Assembly: GCA_034675505.1 (NCBI GenBank)
Contig: JAUCDD010000019.1
Coordinates: 124,001-188,000 of the forward strand
Direction of reading: 5' to 3'
DNA from: Melaminivora sp034675505
GTDB lineage: Bacteria; Pseudomonadota; Gammaproteobacteria; Burkholderiales; Burkholderiaceae_C
DNA: 64,000 nt
Part shown: positions 28,132-37,016 of the stretch, in pieces
How the letters are laid out: every line of letters begins with the position of its first letter
Position numbering within the stretch: the first letter of the stretch is position 1
Notes under the pieces: generated by a model
The model's input: only the letters and a program-made list of their open reading frames with translations
What the model was told of the DNA's origin: nothing
Databases searched by the model: none
Position numbers and translations under genes: made by a program

Positions 28132-30303
28132 TCAATACACCGGCTGGTGGCGGGCGATGGCTGCGCGCGCCGCGCCGTCCAGCGCGAAGCCTTCCCCGTG
28201 GCGCGCCGCCAGGGCATCGGCCCGGGCGAGGAAGGCCTCCACCCCCGTGCCGTAGATGAACTGCATGGCGCCGCCCGTCCAGGCGGGAAAGCCGATGCCG
28301 AAGATGGAGCCGATGTTGGCGTCATGCGCGCTGGTCAGCACGCCTTCGGCCAGGCAGCGCGCCGTCTCGACGGCCTGGCGGTACAGCAGGCGGTCCTGGA
28401 TCTCCTGCACGTCCCACTCGATGCCGGGCTGCTCGAACAGGCGGCGCAGTTCGGGCCACAGCTGCTTCTTGCCGCCTGCCGGGTAGTCGTAGAAACCGGC
28501 GCCGGCGGCGCGGCCGGCGCGCTGGTGCTCGCGCACCATGCGCTCGACAAGCAGCTGGCCGGGCGTGGCGGCATAGGCCCGCCCCTCGGCGGCGAAGTCC
28601 GCGCGCGTCTGCTCCATGACGTGCACGCTCAGGCTGAGCGCCGTCTCGTCGAGCACCGCCAGCGGCCCCACCGGCATGCCGGCCTGCACGGCGGCGTTCT
28701 CGATCACCGCCGCCGGGATGCCCTCGCTGAGCATGGTGGCGCCCTCCATCACGAAGGTGCCGAAGGTGCGGCTGGTATAGAAGCCGCGCGAGTCGTTCAC
28801 CACGATGGGAATCTTGCCCAGCGCCTGCACGTAGTCGAAGGCGCGCGCGACGGTTTCGTCATCGGTGGCCTGGCCGCGGATGATCTCCACCAGCTTCATC
28901 TTGTCCACGGGGCTGAAGAAGTGGATGCCGATGAATTTCTCCGGCCGCGCGCTGGCCTTGGCCAGGCCGCTGATGGGCAGGGTGGAGGTATTGCTGGCAA
29001 AGAAGCCGCCCGGGCTGAGCTGCGGCTCGGCCTCGCGCGTGACCTGGGCCTTGAGCTCGCGGTTCTCGAACACGGCCTCCACGATCAGATCGCAGCCGGC
29101 CAGGTCCTGGGCGCTGTGCGTGGGTGTGATGCGTTCGAGCAGGGCCTGCGCCGCCTCGGGCTGCATGCGGCCTTTTTCCACGCTTTTTTGCGCCAGCCTG
29201 GCGCTGTAGGCCTTGCCTGCCTCGGCCTTGTCCTGGCTCACGTCCTTGAGCACGGTGGCGATGCCCTTGCTGGCCTGCGCCCAGGCGATGCCGGCTCCCA
29301 TCATGCCGGCGCCCAGGATGCCCACCCTGGCCGGCTTGAAGCGCGGCACGCCGGCGGGGCGCGACTTGCCCGCCTTGATGGCGTTCATGTCGAAGAAAAA
29401 GGTGTTGATCATGCTCTGCGCCACCGGGCTGGTCATCAGCTGCGCCAGGTAGCGGCTTTCGATGCGCAGCGCCGTGTCGTAGTCCACCATCGCGCCTTCC
29501 ACCATGGCCGCCAGGGCGGCCTCGGGCGCCGGGTAGCGGCCGCGCGTGGTCTTGCTGAGCATGGCCGGGGCGACCACCAGGGCGCCGGCGATCTTGGGGT
29601 TGGCGGGCGTGCCGCCGGGCATCCGGTAGTCCTTGGCGTCCCAGGGCTGCTGCGCCTGGGGATGTGCCGCGATATGCGCCAGCGCCTGGGGCAGCAGCGC
29701 GTCCTGGGTGTCCACCAGCTGGTGGACCAGCCCCAGCTCGTGCGCCCGTGCCGGCCCGAAGGTCTTGCCCTCCAGGATCAGCGGCTGGGCCGTCATCAGG
29801 CCCAGCAGGCGCGTCATCTTGGTGATGCCGGTCGCGCCGGGCAGCAGGCCCAGCGTCACCTCGGGCAGGCCGAACTGGGTGCGCCGGTCGTTGACGGCGA
29901 TGCGGTGGTGGGCGATCAGCGCCACTTCCCAGCCGCCGCCCAGGGCGGTGCCGTTCAGGCAGGCGACCACGGGGATGCCCAGCGTCTCCAGCGTGCGGAA
30001 GTTCTTCTTCATGGCCTCGATGCGCTTGAAGGCCGTGGGCGCGTCCTCGGGCTTGAGGCGCATGGTGGCCTTCAGGTCGGCGCCGGCAAAGAAGCTGGTC
30101 TTGGCCGAGGCCAGCACGATGCCCTTGAGCGCTTCGCCCAGCCGTTCGCGGTCGGCCAGCACGCGCGCCGTGGCTTCGCCCAGGTCACTCTGCCACTGCT
30201 CGCACATGGTGTTGACCGGCGAGCCCTGCTCGTCGAAGGTGATCAGGGCGACCTGGCCGCCCGCGTCCTGCGCGGGAATGAGTTCGTAGCGGATGGTTTG
30301 CAT
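28132..30303 (-). CDS. FadJ-type 3-hydroxyacyl-CoA dehydrogenase / enoyl-CoA hydratase
   Basis: Bifunctional protein of 723 residues. N-terminal crotonase domain (ASAKTSFFAGADLKATM; NGTALGGGWEVALIAHHR), then the NAD-binding domain from about residue 315 (ARVGILGAGMMGAGIAW), FIGIHFFSPVDKMKLVEII and the C-terminal dimerisation part. The start 30303 gives MQTIRYELIP. It differs from the FadB at 24694 and belongs to the large minus-strand array. Last gene of that array, ending at the shared terminator. Confidence 0.93.
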   Translation of the reverse strand: MQTIRYELIPAQDAGGQVALITFDEQGSPVNTMCEQWQSDLGEATARVLADRERLGEALKGIVLASAKTSFFAGADLKATMRLKPEDAPTAFKRIEAMKKNFRTLETLGIPVVACLNGTALGGGWEVALIAHHRIAVNDRRTQFGLPEVTLGLLPGATGITKMTRLLGLMTAQPLILEGKTFGPARAHELGLVHQLVDTQDALLPQALAHIAAHPQAQQPWDAKDYRMPGGTPANPKIAGALVVAPAMLSKTTRGRYPAPEAALAAMVEGAMVDYDTALRIESRYLAQLMTSPVAQSMINTFFFDMNAIKAGKSRPAGVPRFKPARVGILGAGMMGAGIAWAQASKGIATVLKDVSQDKAEAGKAYSARLAQKSVEKGRMQPEAAQALLERITPTHSAQDLAGCDLIVEAVFENRELKAQVTREAEPQLSPGGFFASNTSTLPISGLAKASARPEKFIGIHFFSPVDKMKLVEIIRGQATDDETVARAFDYVQALGKIPIVVNDSRGFYTSRTFGTFVMEGATMLSEGIPAAVIENAAVQAGMPVGPLAVLDETALSLSVHVMEQTRADFAAEGRAYAATPGQLLVERMVREHQRAGRAAGAGFYDYPAGGKKQLWPELRRLFEQPGIEWDVQEIQDRLLYRQAVETARCLAEGVLTSAHDANIGSIFGIGFPAWTGGAMQFIYGTGVEAFLARADALAARHGEGFALDGAARAAIARHQPVY

Positions 30304-30365
30304 GTCGAGTCTCTCAATTCGGTGATGAAGGCAGCCAAGCACCACAAGCGCGCCCGGCAAAGCCA

Positions 30366-30472
30366 GCAGACGCCGCGGATCTGGCTAAAGCCAGGCCGCC
30401 GGCGTCGCCCCCCTGCCCAGCGCGCAGCGAGCCAGAGAAGGGGGGAGCCGCGCAGCGGCTCAGGGGGTTGCG
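30366..30472. repeat. GGGGG-type intergenic repeat, copy A
   Basis: GACGCCGCGG...CCGCCGGCGTCGCCCCCCT, then GAAGGGGGGAGCCGCGCAGCGGCTCAGGGGGTTG. It has the same architecture as copies B (37900) and C (39131): a GC-rich inverted repeat, a C-run/G-run pair, then a GNGCNGNGC-CAGGGGG end. It abuts the thiolase stop. Confidence 0.6.
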
Positions 30473-31668
30473 TCGATGATGGTTGCGATGCCCATGCCGC
30501 CGCCCACGCACAGGGTGACCAGGCCGTAGCGCAGGCCGCGGCGGTGCAGTTCGTCGATCAGGGTGCCCAGCAGCATGGCGCCGGTGGCGCCCAGGGGATG
30601 GCCCAGGGCGATGGCGCCGCCGTTGACGTTCACCTTCTCGTGCGGCACGCCCAGCTCGCGCATGAAGCGCATGGGAACGGCGGCGAAGGCCTCGTTGACC
30701 TCGAACAGGTCGATCTGGTCCAGCGTCATGCCGGCGCGCGCCAGCGCCTTGCGCGTGGCAGGCACGGGGCCGGTGAGCATGATGGTCGGATCGGCCCCGC
30801 TCACGGCCGTGGCGACGATGCGCGCGCGCGGCGTGAGGTTCTGCGCGCGGGCTGCGGCTTCGCTGCCGATCAGCACGGCTGCGGCGCCGTCGACGATGCC
30901 CGAGGCATTGCCGGCGTGGTGCACATGGTCGATGCGCTCGACCTGCGGATAGCGTTGCAGCGCCACGGCGTCAAAGCCCATGGCGCCCAGTTGCGCAAAC
31001 GAGGGCTTGAGCGCGGCCAGGCCCTGCAGGGTGGTCTGGGGCTTGATGAACTCGTCTTCCTGCAGGATCACCTGCCCGAGGAAGTCGCGCACCGGCACGA
31101 TCGAGCGCTGGAAGTGGCCGGCCGCGCGGGCCGCGGTGGCGCGGCGCTGGGACTCCAGCGCGAAGGCGTCGACGTCGGCGCGCGTGTAGCCGTCCAGCGT
31201 GGCGATCAGGTCGGCGCCTATGCCCTGGGGCACGAACTTGGTGGCCAGGCTGGTGGCCGGGTCCTGGGCCCAGGCGCCGCCATCGGCGCCGATCGGCACG
31301 CGGCTCATGCTCTCCACGCCGCCGGCCACCACCAGGTCTTCCCAGCCGCTGGCGACCTTTTGCGCCGCCAGGTTCACCGCCTCCAGGCCCGAGGCGCAAA
31401 AGCGATTGACCTGCACGCCCGCGCAGCGCCAGTCCCAGCCGGCCTTCAGCGCGGCGATCTTGGGCAGCACCGAGCCCTGCTCGCCGATGGGCGAGACGAT
31501 GCCCATGACCACGTCGTCCACCTGCGCGGTGTCCAGGTCATGGCGCGCCTGCAGCTCGCCCAGCAGGCCGGCCAGCAGGTCTATGGGCTTGACCTCGTGC
31601 AGGCTGCCGTCCTTCTTGCCCTTGCCGCGCGGGGTGCGCAGCGCATCGAAAACATAGGCATGGGTCAT
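30460..31668 (-). CDS. acetyl-CoA C-acyltransferase (thiolase)
   Basis: Thiolase of 402 residues. Nucleophile Cys91 in NRFCASGLEAVN; NVNGGAIALGHPLGATGAM and TLCVGGGMGIA complete the active site. It starts MTHAYVFDALRTPRGKG, the usual opening of PcaF/AtoB-like acyltransferases, with AAGGAAGG upstream. Part of the co-directional transporter/beta-oxidation array. Confidence 0.95.
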   Translation of the reverse strand: MTHAYVFDALRTPRGKGKKDGSLHEVKPIDLLAGLLGELQARHDLDTAQVDDVVMGIVSPIGEQGSVLPKIAALKAGWDWRCAGVQVNRFCASGLEAVNLAAQKVASGWEDLVVAGGVESMSRVPIGADGGAWAQDPATSLATKFVPQGIGADLIATLDGYTRADVDAFALESQRRATAARAAGHFQRSIVPVRDFLGQVILQEDEFIKPQTTLQGLAALKPSFAQLGAMGFDAVALQRYPQVERIDHVHHAGNASGIVDGAAAVLIGSEAAARAQNLTPRARIVATAVSGADPTIMLTGPVPATRKALARAGMTLDQIDLFEVNEAFAAVPMRFMRELGVPHEKVNVNGGAIALGHPLGATGAMLLGTLIDELHRRGLRYGLVTLCVGGGMGIATIIDATP

Positions 31669-31681
31669 GGAAAAACCTTCC

Positions 31682-31748
31682 TTTTGAATAAAATACGCCG
31701 CCAGCCGGCGTGGAATAACGATTGTTTGCTACTTTTTAAGTAGCAAAA
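31682..31748 (-). repeat. dispersed ATAGC-type intergenic repeat, copy 4 (inverted)
   Basis: On the minus strand: GCTACTTAAAAAGTAGC hairpin, then ATCGTTATTCCACGCCGGC and a TTTATTCAAAAG tail. It is nearly identical in plan and much sequence to copy 3. It fills the gap between the acyl-CoA dehydrogenase and thiolase genes. Confidence 0.65.
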
Positions 31749-32915
31749 TCAGCGCGCCGGCAGGCCCATGCCGCGCGTGATGACTTCCTTCATGATCTCG
31801 TTGGTGCCGCCGTAGATGCGCTGCACCCGTGCGTCGGCCCAGGCGCGGGCGATGGGGTATTCCCACATGTAGCCGTAGCCACCGAACAGCTGCAGGCACT
31901 CGTCCATGACCTTGCACTGCAGGTCGGACGTCCAGTACTTGGCCATGCTGGCGGTCTGGGTGTCCAGGTCGCCCTGCAGGATCAGCTCGCAGCACTTGTC
32001 CACGAACACGCGCGCCACCTGCACCTCGGTCTGCAGCTCGGCCAGGGTGAAGCGGGTGTTCTGGAACGCGGCCACGGGCTGGCCGAAGACCTTGCGCTGC
32101 TTGACGTAGTCCACCGTCCAGTCGATGGCGGCCTGGGCCGAGGCCACGGCGGTGATGGCGATCTGCAGGCGCTCCCAGGGCAGCTGCTCCATCAGGCAGA
32201 TGAAGCCCTTGCCCTGCAGCGCGGGGCCGCCCAGCAGGTTTTGCGCCGGCACGCGCACGTTGTCGAAGAACAGCTCGGAGGTGTCCTGCGCCTTCATGCC
32301 CACCTTCTTCAGGCGCTGGCCCTTCTCGAACCCCGGCATGCCGCGCTCGACCAGCAGGAGGCTGGTTCCCTTGGCGCCTGCGTCCGGGTCGGTCTTGGCG
32401 ACGACGATGACCAGGTCGGCATGCCAGCCGTTGGTGATGAAGGTCTTGCTGCCGTTGAGCAGGTAGTGGCTGCCGTCCGGGCTCAGGATCGCCGTGGTCT
32501 TGACGCCCTGCAGGTCGCTGCCGGCACCAGGCTCGCTCATGGCGATGGCGCCGATCATGCTGCCATCGGCCAGGCGGGGGAGGTAGCTGCGCTTTTGCTC
32601 CTCGTTGCCGTAATGCAGGATGTAGGGCGCGACGATTTCGTTGTGCAGGCCGAAGCCGATCCCGCTGCAGCCGGCGCGGGCGATCTCCTCCATCTGGGCG
32701 ACCGAGTAGCACTTGTCGGCGCCCGCGCCGCCGTATTGCTCGGGCAGGCTCATGCACAGGAAGCCGTTGGCGCCGGCGCGGCTCCAGACCTCCCGGTCCA
32801 CGTAGCCTTGCTCTTCCCAGCGGGCGTGGTGCGGCGTGATTTCCTTGTCGATGAAGCGGCGGAAGCTGTCGGCAAAGGCCTGGTGTTCCGGCTGGAACAG
32901 GGTGCGTTCGATCAT
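31749..32915 (-). CDS. acyl-CoA dehydrogenase, long-chain (LCAD)-like
   Basis: Flavoprotein of 388 residues catalysing the first step of beta-oxidation. Seen: AIAMSEPGAGSDLQGVKT, KTFITNGWHADLVIVV, the long-chain-type base in LPWERLQIAI, FGGYGYMWEYPIARAW and IYGGTNEIMKE. The Gly in YGGT (where MCAD has its catalytic Glu) plus the Glu of LPWERL match the LCAD/IVD branch. The start at 32915 is chosen because the region upstream is a palindrome; an in-frame ATG at 32963 would place that palindrome inside the protein. Confidence 0.93.
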   Translation of the reverse strand: MIERTLFQPEHQAFADSFRRFIDKEITPHHARWEEQGYVDREVWSRAGANGFLCMSLPEQYGGAGADKCYSVAQMEEIARAGCSGIGFGLHNEIVAPYILHYGNEEQKRSYLPRLADGSMIGAIAMSEPGAGSDLQGVKTTAILSPDGSHYLLNGSKTFITNGWHADLVIVVAKTDPDAGAKGTSLLLVERGMPGFEKGQRLKKVGMKAQDTSELFFDNVRVPAQNLLGGPALQGKGFICLMEQLPWERLQIAITAVASAQAAIDWTVDYVKQRKVFGQPVAAFQNTRFTLAELQTEVQVARVFVDKCCELILQGDLDTQTASMAKYWTSDLQCKVMDECLQLFGGYGYMWEYPIARAWADARVQRIYGGTNEIMKEVITRGMGLPAR

Positions 32916-32922
32916 GGGAGTA

Positions 32923-32960
32923 GCAGAATTTAACCAAGCAAATGCTTTCTTAAATTCTGC
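32923..32960. promoter_or_regulatory. 38-base near-perfect palindrome upstream of the acyl-CoA dehydrogenase
   Basis: Outer arms GCAGAATTTAA (32923-32933) and TTAAATTCTGC (32950-32960) match perfectly; the inner arms AAGCA and TGCTT are also paired. It is AT-rich in a GC-rich context and lies eight bases from the start codon. It is a probable repressor operator; its AAGC-N4-GCTT core recurs at 40136. Confidence 0.6.
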
Positions 32961-33024
32961 CACCGTTGCCGCAGCGCCGGGGCAGCGTTTGCACCGAAAT
33001 AAGGGAAGAACCTGATGGCGCCAT

Positions 33025-33052
33025 GAAAAACCCGCCTCGAAAGGCGGCTGGG
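33025..33052 (-). terminator. intrinsic terminator after the binding-protein gene
   Basis: On the minus strand: CCGCCT-TTCG-AGGCGG followed by GTTTTTC. It lies 20 bases beyond the stop of the substrate-binding protein gene, separating it from the acyl-CoA dehydrogenase gene. Confidence 0.8.
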
Positions 33053-33071
33053 TGCTTGGTGGGGCGAAGGA

Positions 33072-34244
33072 TCAGTGGAAGTAGTCGCTGACCACCTTCC
33101 AGCGTCCGTCCTGGATCTGCGACATGCGCGAGCGCTCGGTGCCCAGGCGCTTGGTGGCGGTGAACTTGAGCGTGTCGCTGCCGAAGATGTCCGGGGCGAT
33201 GGTGGTGCTGTCCATGGCCTTGATGAAGCTGTCGGTGGTCAGGTTGGCGCCGGCGCCCTGCGCGCCACGGATGAAGTTGTCCATGATCTCGTAGCCGTAG
33301 ACCGAGAACACGCCGGGCTCTTCATTGAAGCGCGTCTGGTACTTGTTGGCCCAGAAGCGGATCGGCTGCGAGGCCTCGTCCAGGTAGGGGATCTGCACCG
33401 CCATGGTGGCGTACAGCCCGTCCATGGCCTTGCCGCCCAGCTTGTGGATCAGGTCGGTGTAGGCGGCGGTGGTGCCCAGGAAGGTGGGGGAGAAGCCGGT
33501 CTTGCGCGCCTCGCCTATGGTGCCTATGGTCTCGCGGATGACGGTGCCCAGCACCACGAAGTCGCAGCCGGCGGCCTTCATCTTGGCGACCTGCGAGGAA
33601 AAATCGGTCGCGCCGCGCTTGTAGGTGGTCTTCTCGGCCAGCTCCATGCCTATGGTCTTGAGGCCGTCCTCGGCGCCGCGCATGACCTCCAGCCCGAACT
33701 CGTCGTCCTGGTAGAGCGCGCAGGCCTTCTTGGCGCCCTTTTCCTTGACCAGGCGCGGCGTGCCGGTGCGTGCCTGGTCGTAGTAGGGCACGCTGAAGGC
33801 GTATTTCAGGCGCCGGTGGGGCTCCTCGAACATCTCGCGCGCGCCGGTCAGCGGGAAGAAGTTGATGACGTTCTTGGAAAACAGCACCGGGAAGCTGGCG
33901 ACGTTGGCCGCCGTGCCGATGTGGCCGACCATGGCGAAAATCTTGTCCTGGTTGACCAGCTTCTGCGCTGCCAGCACGGCGCGCTTGGGGTCGTAGCCGG
34001 AGTCCTCGACCTTGAACACGAGCTTGCGGCCGTTGATGCCGCCTTGCTCGTTGATCTCGTCCACGCGCAGCTGCATGCCGTTGCGCGCCTGCTTGCCAAA
34101 GCCCGCCAGCGGCCCGGACAGGTCCTGGATGGTGGCGACGTTGATGGCGTCCTTGCTGACGCCCTGGGTGGCCTGGGCGCAAGCCCCGGTGCTGGCCAGG
34201 CCCAGGGCGGTGGCGGCGGCTGCCGCGAGAAGGTGAGGTGTCAT
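33072..34244 (-). CDS. LIV-type ABC transporter substrate-binding protein (system 2)
   Basis: Type I periplasmic binding protein of 390 residues with a signal peptide ending near ACAQA (residue about 24). INVATIQDLSGPLAGFGKQ and NEQGGINGRKLVFKVEDSGYDP are family hallmarks. It lies downstream of the ligase gene instead of heading the operon. Ligand not deducible, but its setting among ligase and beta-oxidation genes suggests a carboxylic acid. Confidence 0.92.
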   Translation of the reverse strand: MTPHLLAAAAATALGLASTGACAQATQGVSKDAINVATIQDLSGPLAGFGKQARNGMQLRVDEINEQGGINGRKLVFKVEDSGYDPKRAVLAAQKLVNQDKIFAMVGHIGTAANVASFPVLFSKNVINFFPLTGAREMFEEPHRRLKYAFSVPYYDQARTGTPRLVKEKGAKKACALYQDDEFGLEVMRGAEDGLKTIGMELAEKTTYKRGATDFSSQVAKMKAAGCDFVVLGTVIRETIGTIGEARKTGFSPTFLGTTAAYTDLIHKLGGKAMDGLYATMAVQIPYLDEASQPIRFWANKYQTRFNEEPGVFSVYGYEIMDNFIRGAQGAGANLTTDSFIKAMDSTTIAPDIFGSDTLKFTATKRLGTERSRMSQIQDGRWKVVSDYFH

Positions 34245-34344
34245 GCGCTTGTCTCCTGTAGTGGTGTGAATTTCGGGATGTCCGCCAGCCAGGGCCGGTT
34301 ATATGTCGTGCCGCGCCAGCGGCCATAGGCACTATCCCTGCCGG

Positions 34345-36207
34345 CTAGCCTTGTCCGTACATGGCCTCGATTTGCGGCGCGTACTTGGCCTGTACCAGCT
34401 TGCGCTTGAGCTTCATGGTGGGGGTGAGTTCCTCGTCCTCGGCGGTGAGCTGGGTGTCGAGCAGGAAGAACTTCTTGATCTGCTCGACGCGGGCGAACTT
34501 CTTGTTGACCTCGTCGATCACGCCCTGGATCAGCTGCTGCACCTCCGGAGCCCGCGTCAGGCTGGCGTAGTTGGAGAACGGCACATCGTGGTCCTGCGCG
34601 TACTTCTCGACGTTTTCCTGGTCGATCATGATGATCACCGTGAGGTAGGAGCGCTTGTCGCCGATGACCACCGCGTCCGTGATATAGGGGCTGAACTTGA
34701 GTTCGTTCTCCAGCTCGCTGGGCGTGATGTTCTTGCCGCCGGCGGTGATGATGATGTCCTTCATCCGGTCGGTGATGCGGTAGTAGCCGTCGGCGTCCAC
34801 CGTGCCCACGTCGCCGGTGCGCAGCCAGCCGTCGGGCGTGAAGGTCTCGGCCGTCTTCTCGGGCTGGTTCAGGTAGCCCTTGAAGACATTGGGGCCCTTG
34901 ACCTGGATCTCGCCCGTGGCCGGGTCCAGCCGCACCTGGTTGAAGCTGGTCGCCGGTCCGATGGAGCCGGGCTTGATGCGCCCGGCCACCATGCCGGTGG
35001 AGGCGCCGCAGGTCTCGGTCATGCCCCAGACCTCCAGCATGGGAACGCCCAGCGCCAGGTACCACTTGATCAGCTCCGGCGAGATGGGCGCGGCGCCCGT
35101 CACCAGGAAGCGGGCCCGGTGGATGCCGATCATCTTGCGCACGTTGCCCAGCACCAGCCAGCGCGCCAGGTGGAATTGCGCCTTCAGCGCCGCAGGCACC
35201 GGCTCGCCGGCCAGCACGCGCTCGGCGATCCGCATGCCCACGCCGATCGCCCATGCATAGGCGGCCTGCTGCACCCGGCTGGACTCCTTGAGCGTGATCA
35301 TCACGCCGGAGTAGAACTTCTCCCATACGCGCGGCACGGCGGTGAACACCGTGGGCGCGATCTCGCGCACGTTCTCGGGCACGGTGTCGGGGTTCTCGAC
35401 GAAGTTGAGCTTGCAGCCTGTATAGAGCGAGAAATACTCGCCGCCCATGCGCTCGGCGATGTGGCACAGCGGCAGGAAGCACATGGCCTCGTCGTCTTCA
35501 TTGCGCGCGATCAGCGTGTTGAAGCCGCGCGCCGTATAGGCCAGCGCGCCGTGCGAGTGCATGGCGCCCTTGGGCTTGCCGGTGGTGCCCGAGGTGTAGA
35601 CCAGGATGGCGGTGTCGTCCGGCTTCAGGGCCGCGATGCGCCGCTGCATCTCGCCCGGGTGCTCCTGCTGCCACTGCCGGCCCAGGGTGCGCAGCTCCTG
35701 CAGGCTGATGACGTGCTCGTCGCGCAGCTCGCGCAGGCCCTCCATGTCGAACACCACGATCTTGCGCAGCAGCGGCAGCTGGGCACGCACTTCCAGCGCC
35801 TTGTCCAGCTGCTCGTCGTCCTCGACGAACAGCACGCGCGTGGCCGAGTCCTCGCACAGGTAGTGGACCTGCGCGGCGGCGTCGGTCGGATAGATGCCGT
35901 TGGCCACGCCGGCGCACGACAGCACGGCCACGTCCGTGAGTACCCATTGCACGTTGGTGTTGGACAGGATGGAGGCGCAGTCGCCGGGCTGCAGGCCCAG
36001 CGCCATCAGGCCGGCGGCGATCTCGCGCACGGCCTCGCCCACCTGGGCCCAGGTCCAGCTCTTCCAGATGCCCAGGTCCTTTTCGCGCAGCCACACGTGC
36101 GGGCCGCGCTCGGCCACGGCGTTCCAGAACATGGCCGGGATGGTGTCGCCGGCCAGGACACTGTCCGGGCGCGGCTGGATGCGGGAGTTGTCCCAAAGAT
36201 TCGACAT
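34345..36207 (-). CDS. long-chain acyl-CoA synthetase-like AMP-binding ligase (FadD/Faa type)
   Basis: Ligase of 620 residues, the longer FadD15/Faa class. Motifs: VYTSGTTGKPKGAMHSHGAL (P-loop), EVWGMTETCGAS, GWLRTGDVGTVDADGYYRITD, then the C-terminal GGKNITPSELENELKF and catalytic lysine in TPTMKLKRKLVQAKY. It lies between the LivF-like ATPase gene and the binding-protein gene on the same strand, which suggests the imported acid is activated to its CoA ester on entry. Confidence 0.93.
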   Translation of the reverse strand: MSNLWDNSRIQPRPDSVLAGDTIPAMFWNAVAERGPHVWLREKDLGIWKSWTWAQVGEAVREIAAGLMALGLQPGDCASILSNTNVQWVLTDVAVLSCAGVANGIYPTDAAAQVHYLCEDSATRVLFVEDDEQLDKALEVRAQLPLLRKIVVFDMEGLRELRDEHVISLQELRTLGRQWQQEHPGEMQRRIAALKPDDTAILVYTSGTTGKPKGAMHSHGALAYTARGFNTLIARNEDDEAMCFLPLCHIAERMGGEYFSLYTGCKLNFVENPDTVPENVREIAPTVFTAVPRVWEKFYSGVMITLKESSRVQQAAYAWAIGVGMRIAERVLAGEPVPAALKAQFHLARWLVLGNVRKMIGIHRARFLVTGAAPISPELIKWYLALGVPMLEVWGMTETCGASTGMVAGRIKPGSIGPATSFNQVRLDPATGEIQVKGPNVFKGYLNQPEKTAETFTPDGWLRTGDVGTVDADGYYRITDRMKDIIITAGGKNITPSELENELKFSPYITDAVVIGDKRSYLTVIIMIDQENVEKYAQDHDVPFSNYASLTRAPEVQQLIQGVIDEVNKKFARVEQIKKFFLLDTQLTAEDEELTPTMKLKRKLVQAKYAPQIEAMYGQG

Positions 36208-36215
36208 GGCGGCCC

Positions 36216-37016
36216 TTATCTCCAGGTTTTCTTTTTCTTCCAGCGCCGCTCGCCGCGCACGCCAGCGTCGCGCATGCCGAGGTAGAACTCCTTGATGTCG
36301 TCCTTCTCGCGCAGCACCGCACAGCGGTCCTCCATGACGATGCGGCCGTTTTCCAGCACGTAGCCATAGTCGGACGCGTTCAGCGCCATGTTGGCGTTTT
36401 GCTCGACCAGCAGGATGGTGGTGCCGCGCTCGCGGTTGATGCGCACCACGATTTCGAAGATTTCCTTGGTCAGGCGCGGCGACAGGCCCAGGCTGGGCTC
36501 GTCCAGCAAGATGAGTTCGGGATTGGCCATGAGCGCGCGCGAGATCGCAAGCATCTGCTGCTGGCCACCGGACAGCAGGCCGGCATCCTGGTCCTTGCGC
36601 TCGGCCAGGATCGGGAAGTAGCCATACACCGTCTCGACGTCGCGCGCCACGGCGTCGCGGTCGCTGCGGGTGTAGGCGCCCATCAGCAGGTTGTCGCGCA
36701 CCGACAGCAGCGGGAACACCTCGCGCCCCTCGGGCACGTGCGACAGGCCCCGGCGCACGATGGCGGCCGGGTCGTGCCCGGTGATGTCCTGGCCCTGCAG
36801 CTGCACGCTGCCCTTGCGCGGATCGATGATGCCGGAGATGGTCTTGAGGATGGTGGTCTTGCCGGCGCCGTTGCTGCCCAGCACGGTGGCGATCTCGCCG
36901 CGCTGCACCTGCAGGCTGACACCGCGGATGGCCTTGATGGGGCCGTAGCTGCTCTCGATGTTCTGCAGGCGCAGGATGGGCGCGGGCCCGGCGGCCTGGG
37001 GGACGGGGGCGTTCAT
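36216..37016 (-). CDS. LIV-type ABC transporter ATP-binding protein, LivF-like (system 2)
   Basis: ATPase of 266 residues with a normal Walker A (GSNGAGKTT), LSGGQQQMLAISRALM signature, LILLDEPSLGLSP Walker B and LLVEQNANMAL H-loop region. The C-terminus is extended and basic (RRWKKKKTWR). The start overlaps the LivG stop by four bases (ATGA at 37013-37016). Confidence 0.94.
   Translation of the reverse strand: MNAPVPQAAGPAPILRLQNIESSYGPIKAIRGVSLQVQRGEIATVLGSNGAGKTTILKTISGIIDPRKGSVQLQGQDITGHDPAAIVRRGLSHVPEGREVFPLLSVRDNLLMGAYTRSDRDAVARDVETVYGYFPILAERKDQDAGLLSGGQQQMLAISRALMANPELILLDEPSLGLSPRLTKEIFEIVVRINRERGTTILLVEQNANMALNASDYGYVLENGRIVMEDRCAVLREKDDIKEFYLGMRDAGVRGERRWKKKKTWR

Noticed and set aside
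27778..31743. A plus-strand open frame of about 1321 residues
   Set aside because: It runs antisense to the FadJ-like and thiolase genes, which have clear motifs and ribosome binding sites; composition is low-complexity and no family is recognisable.
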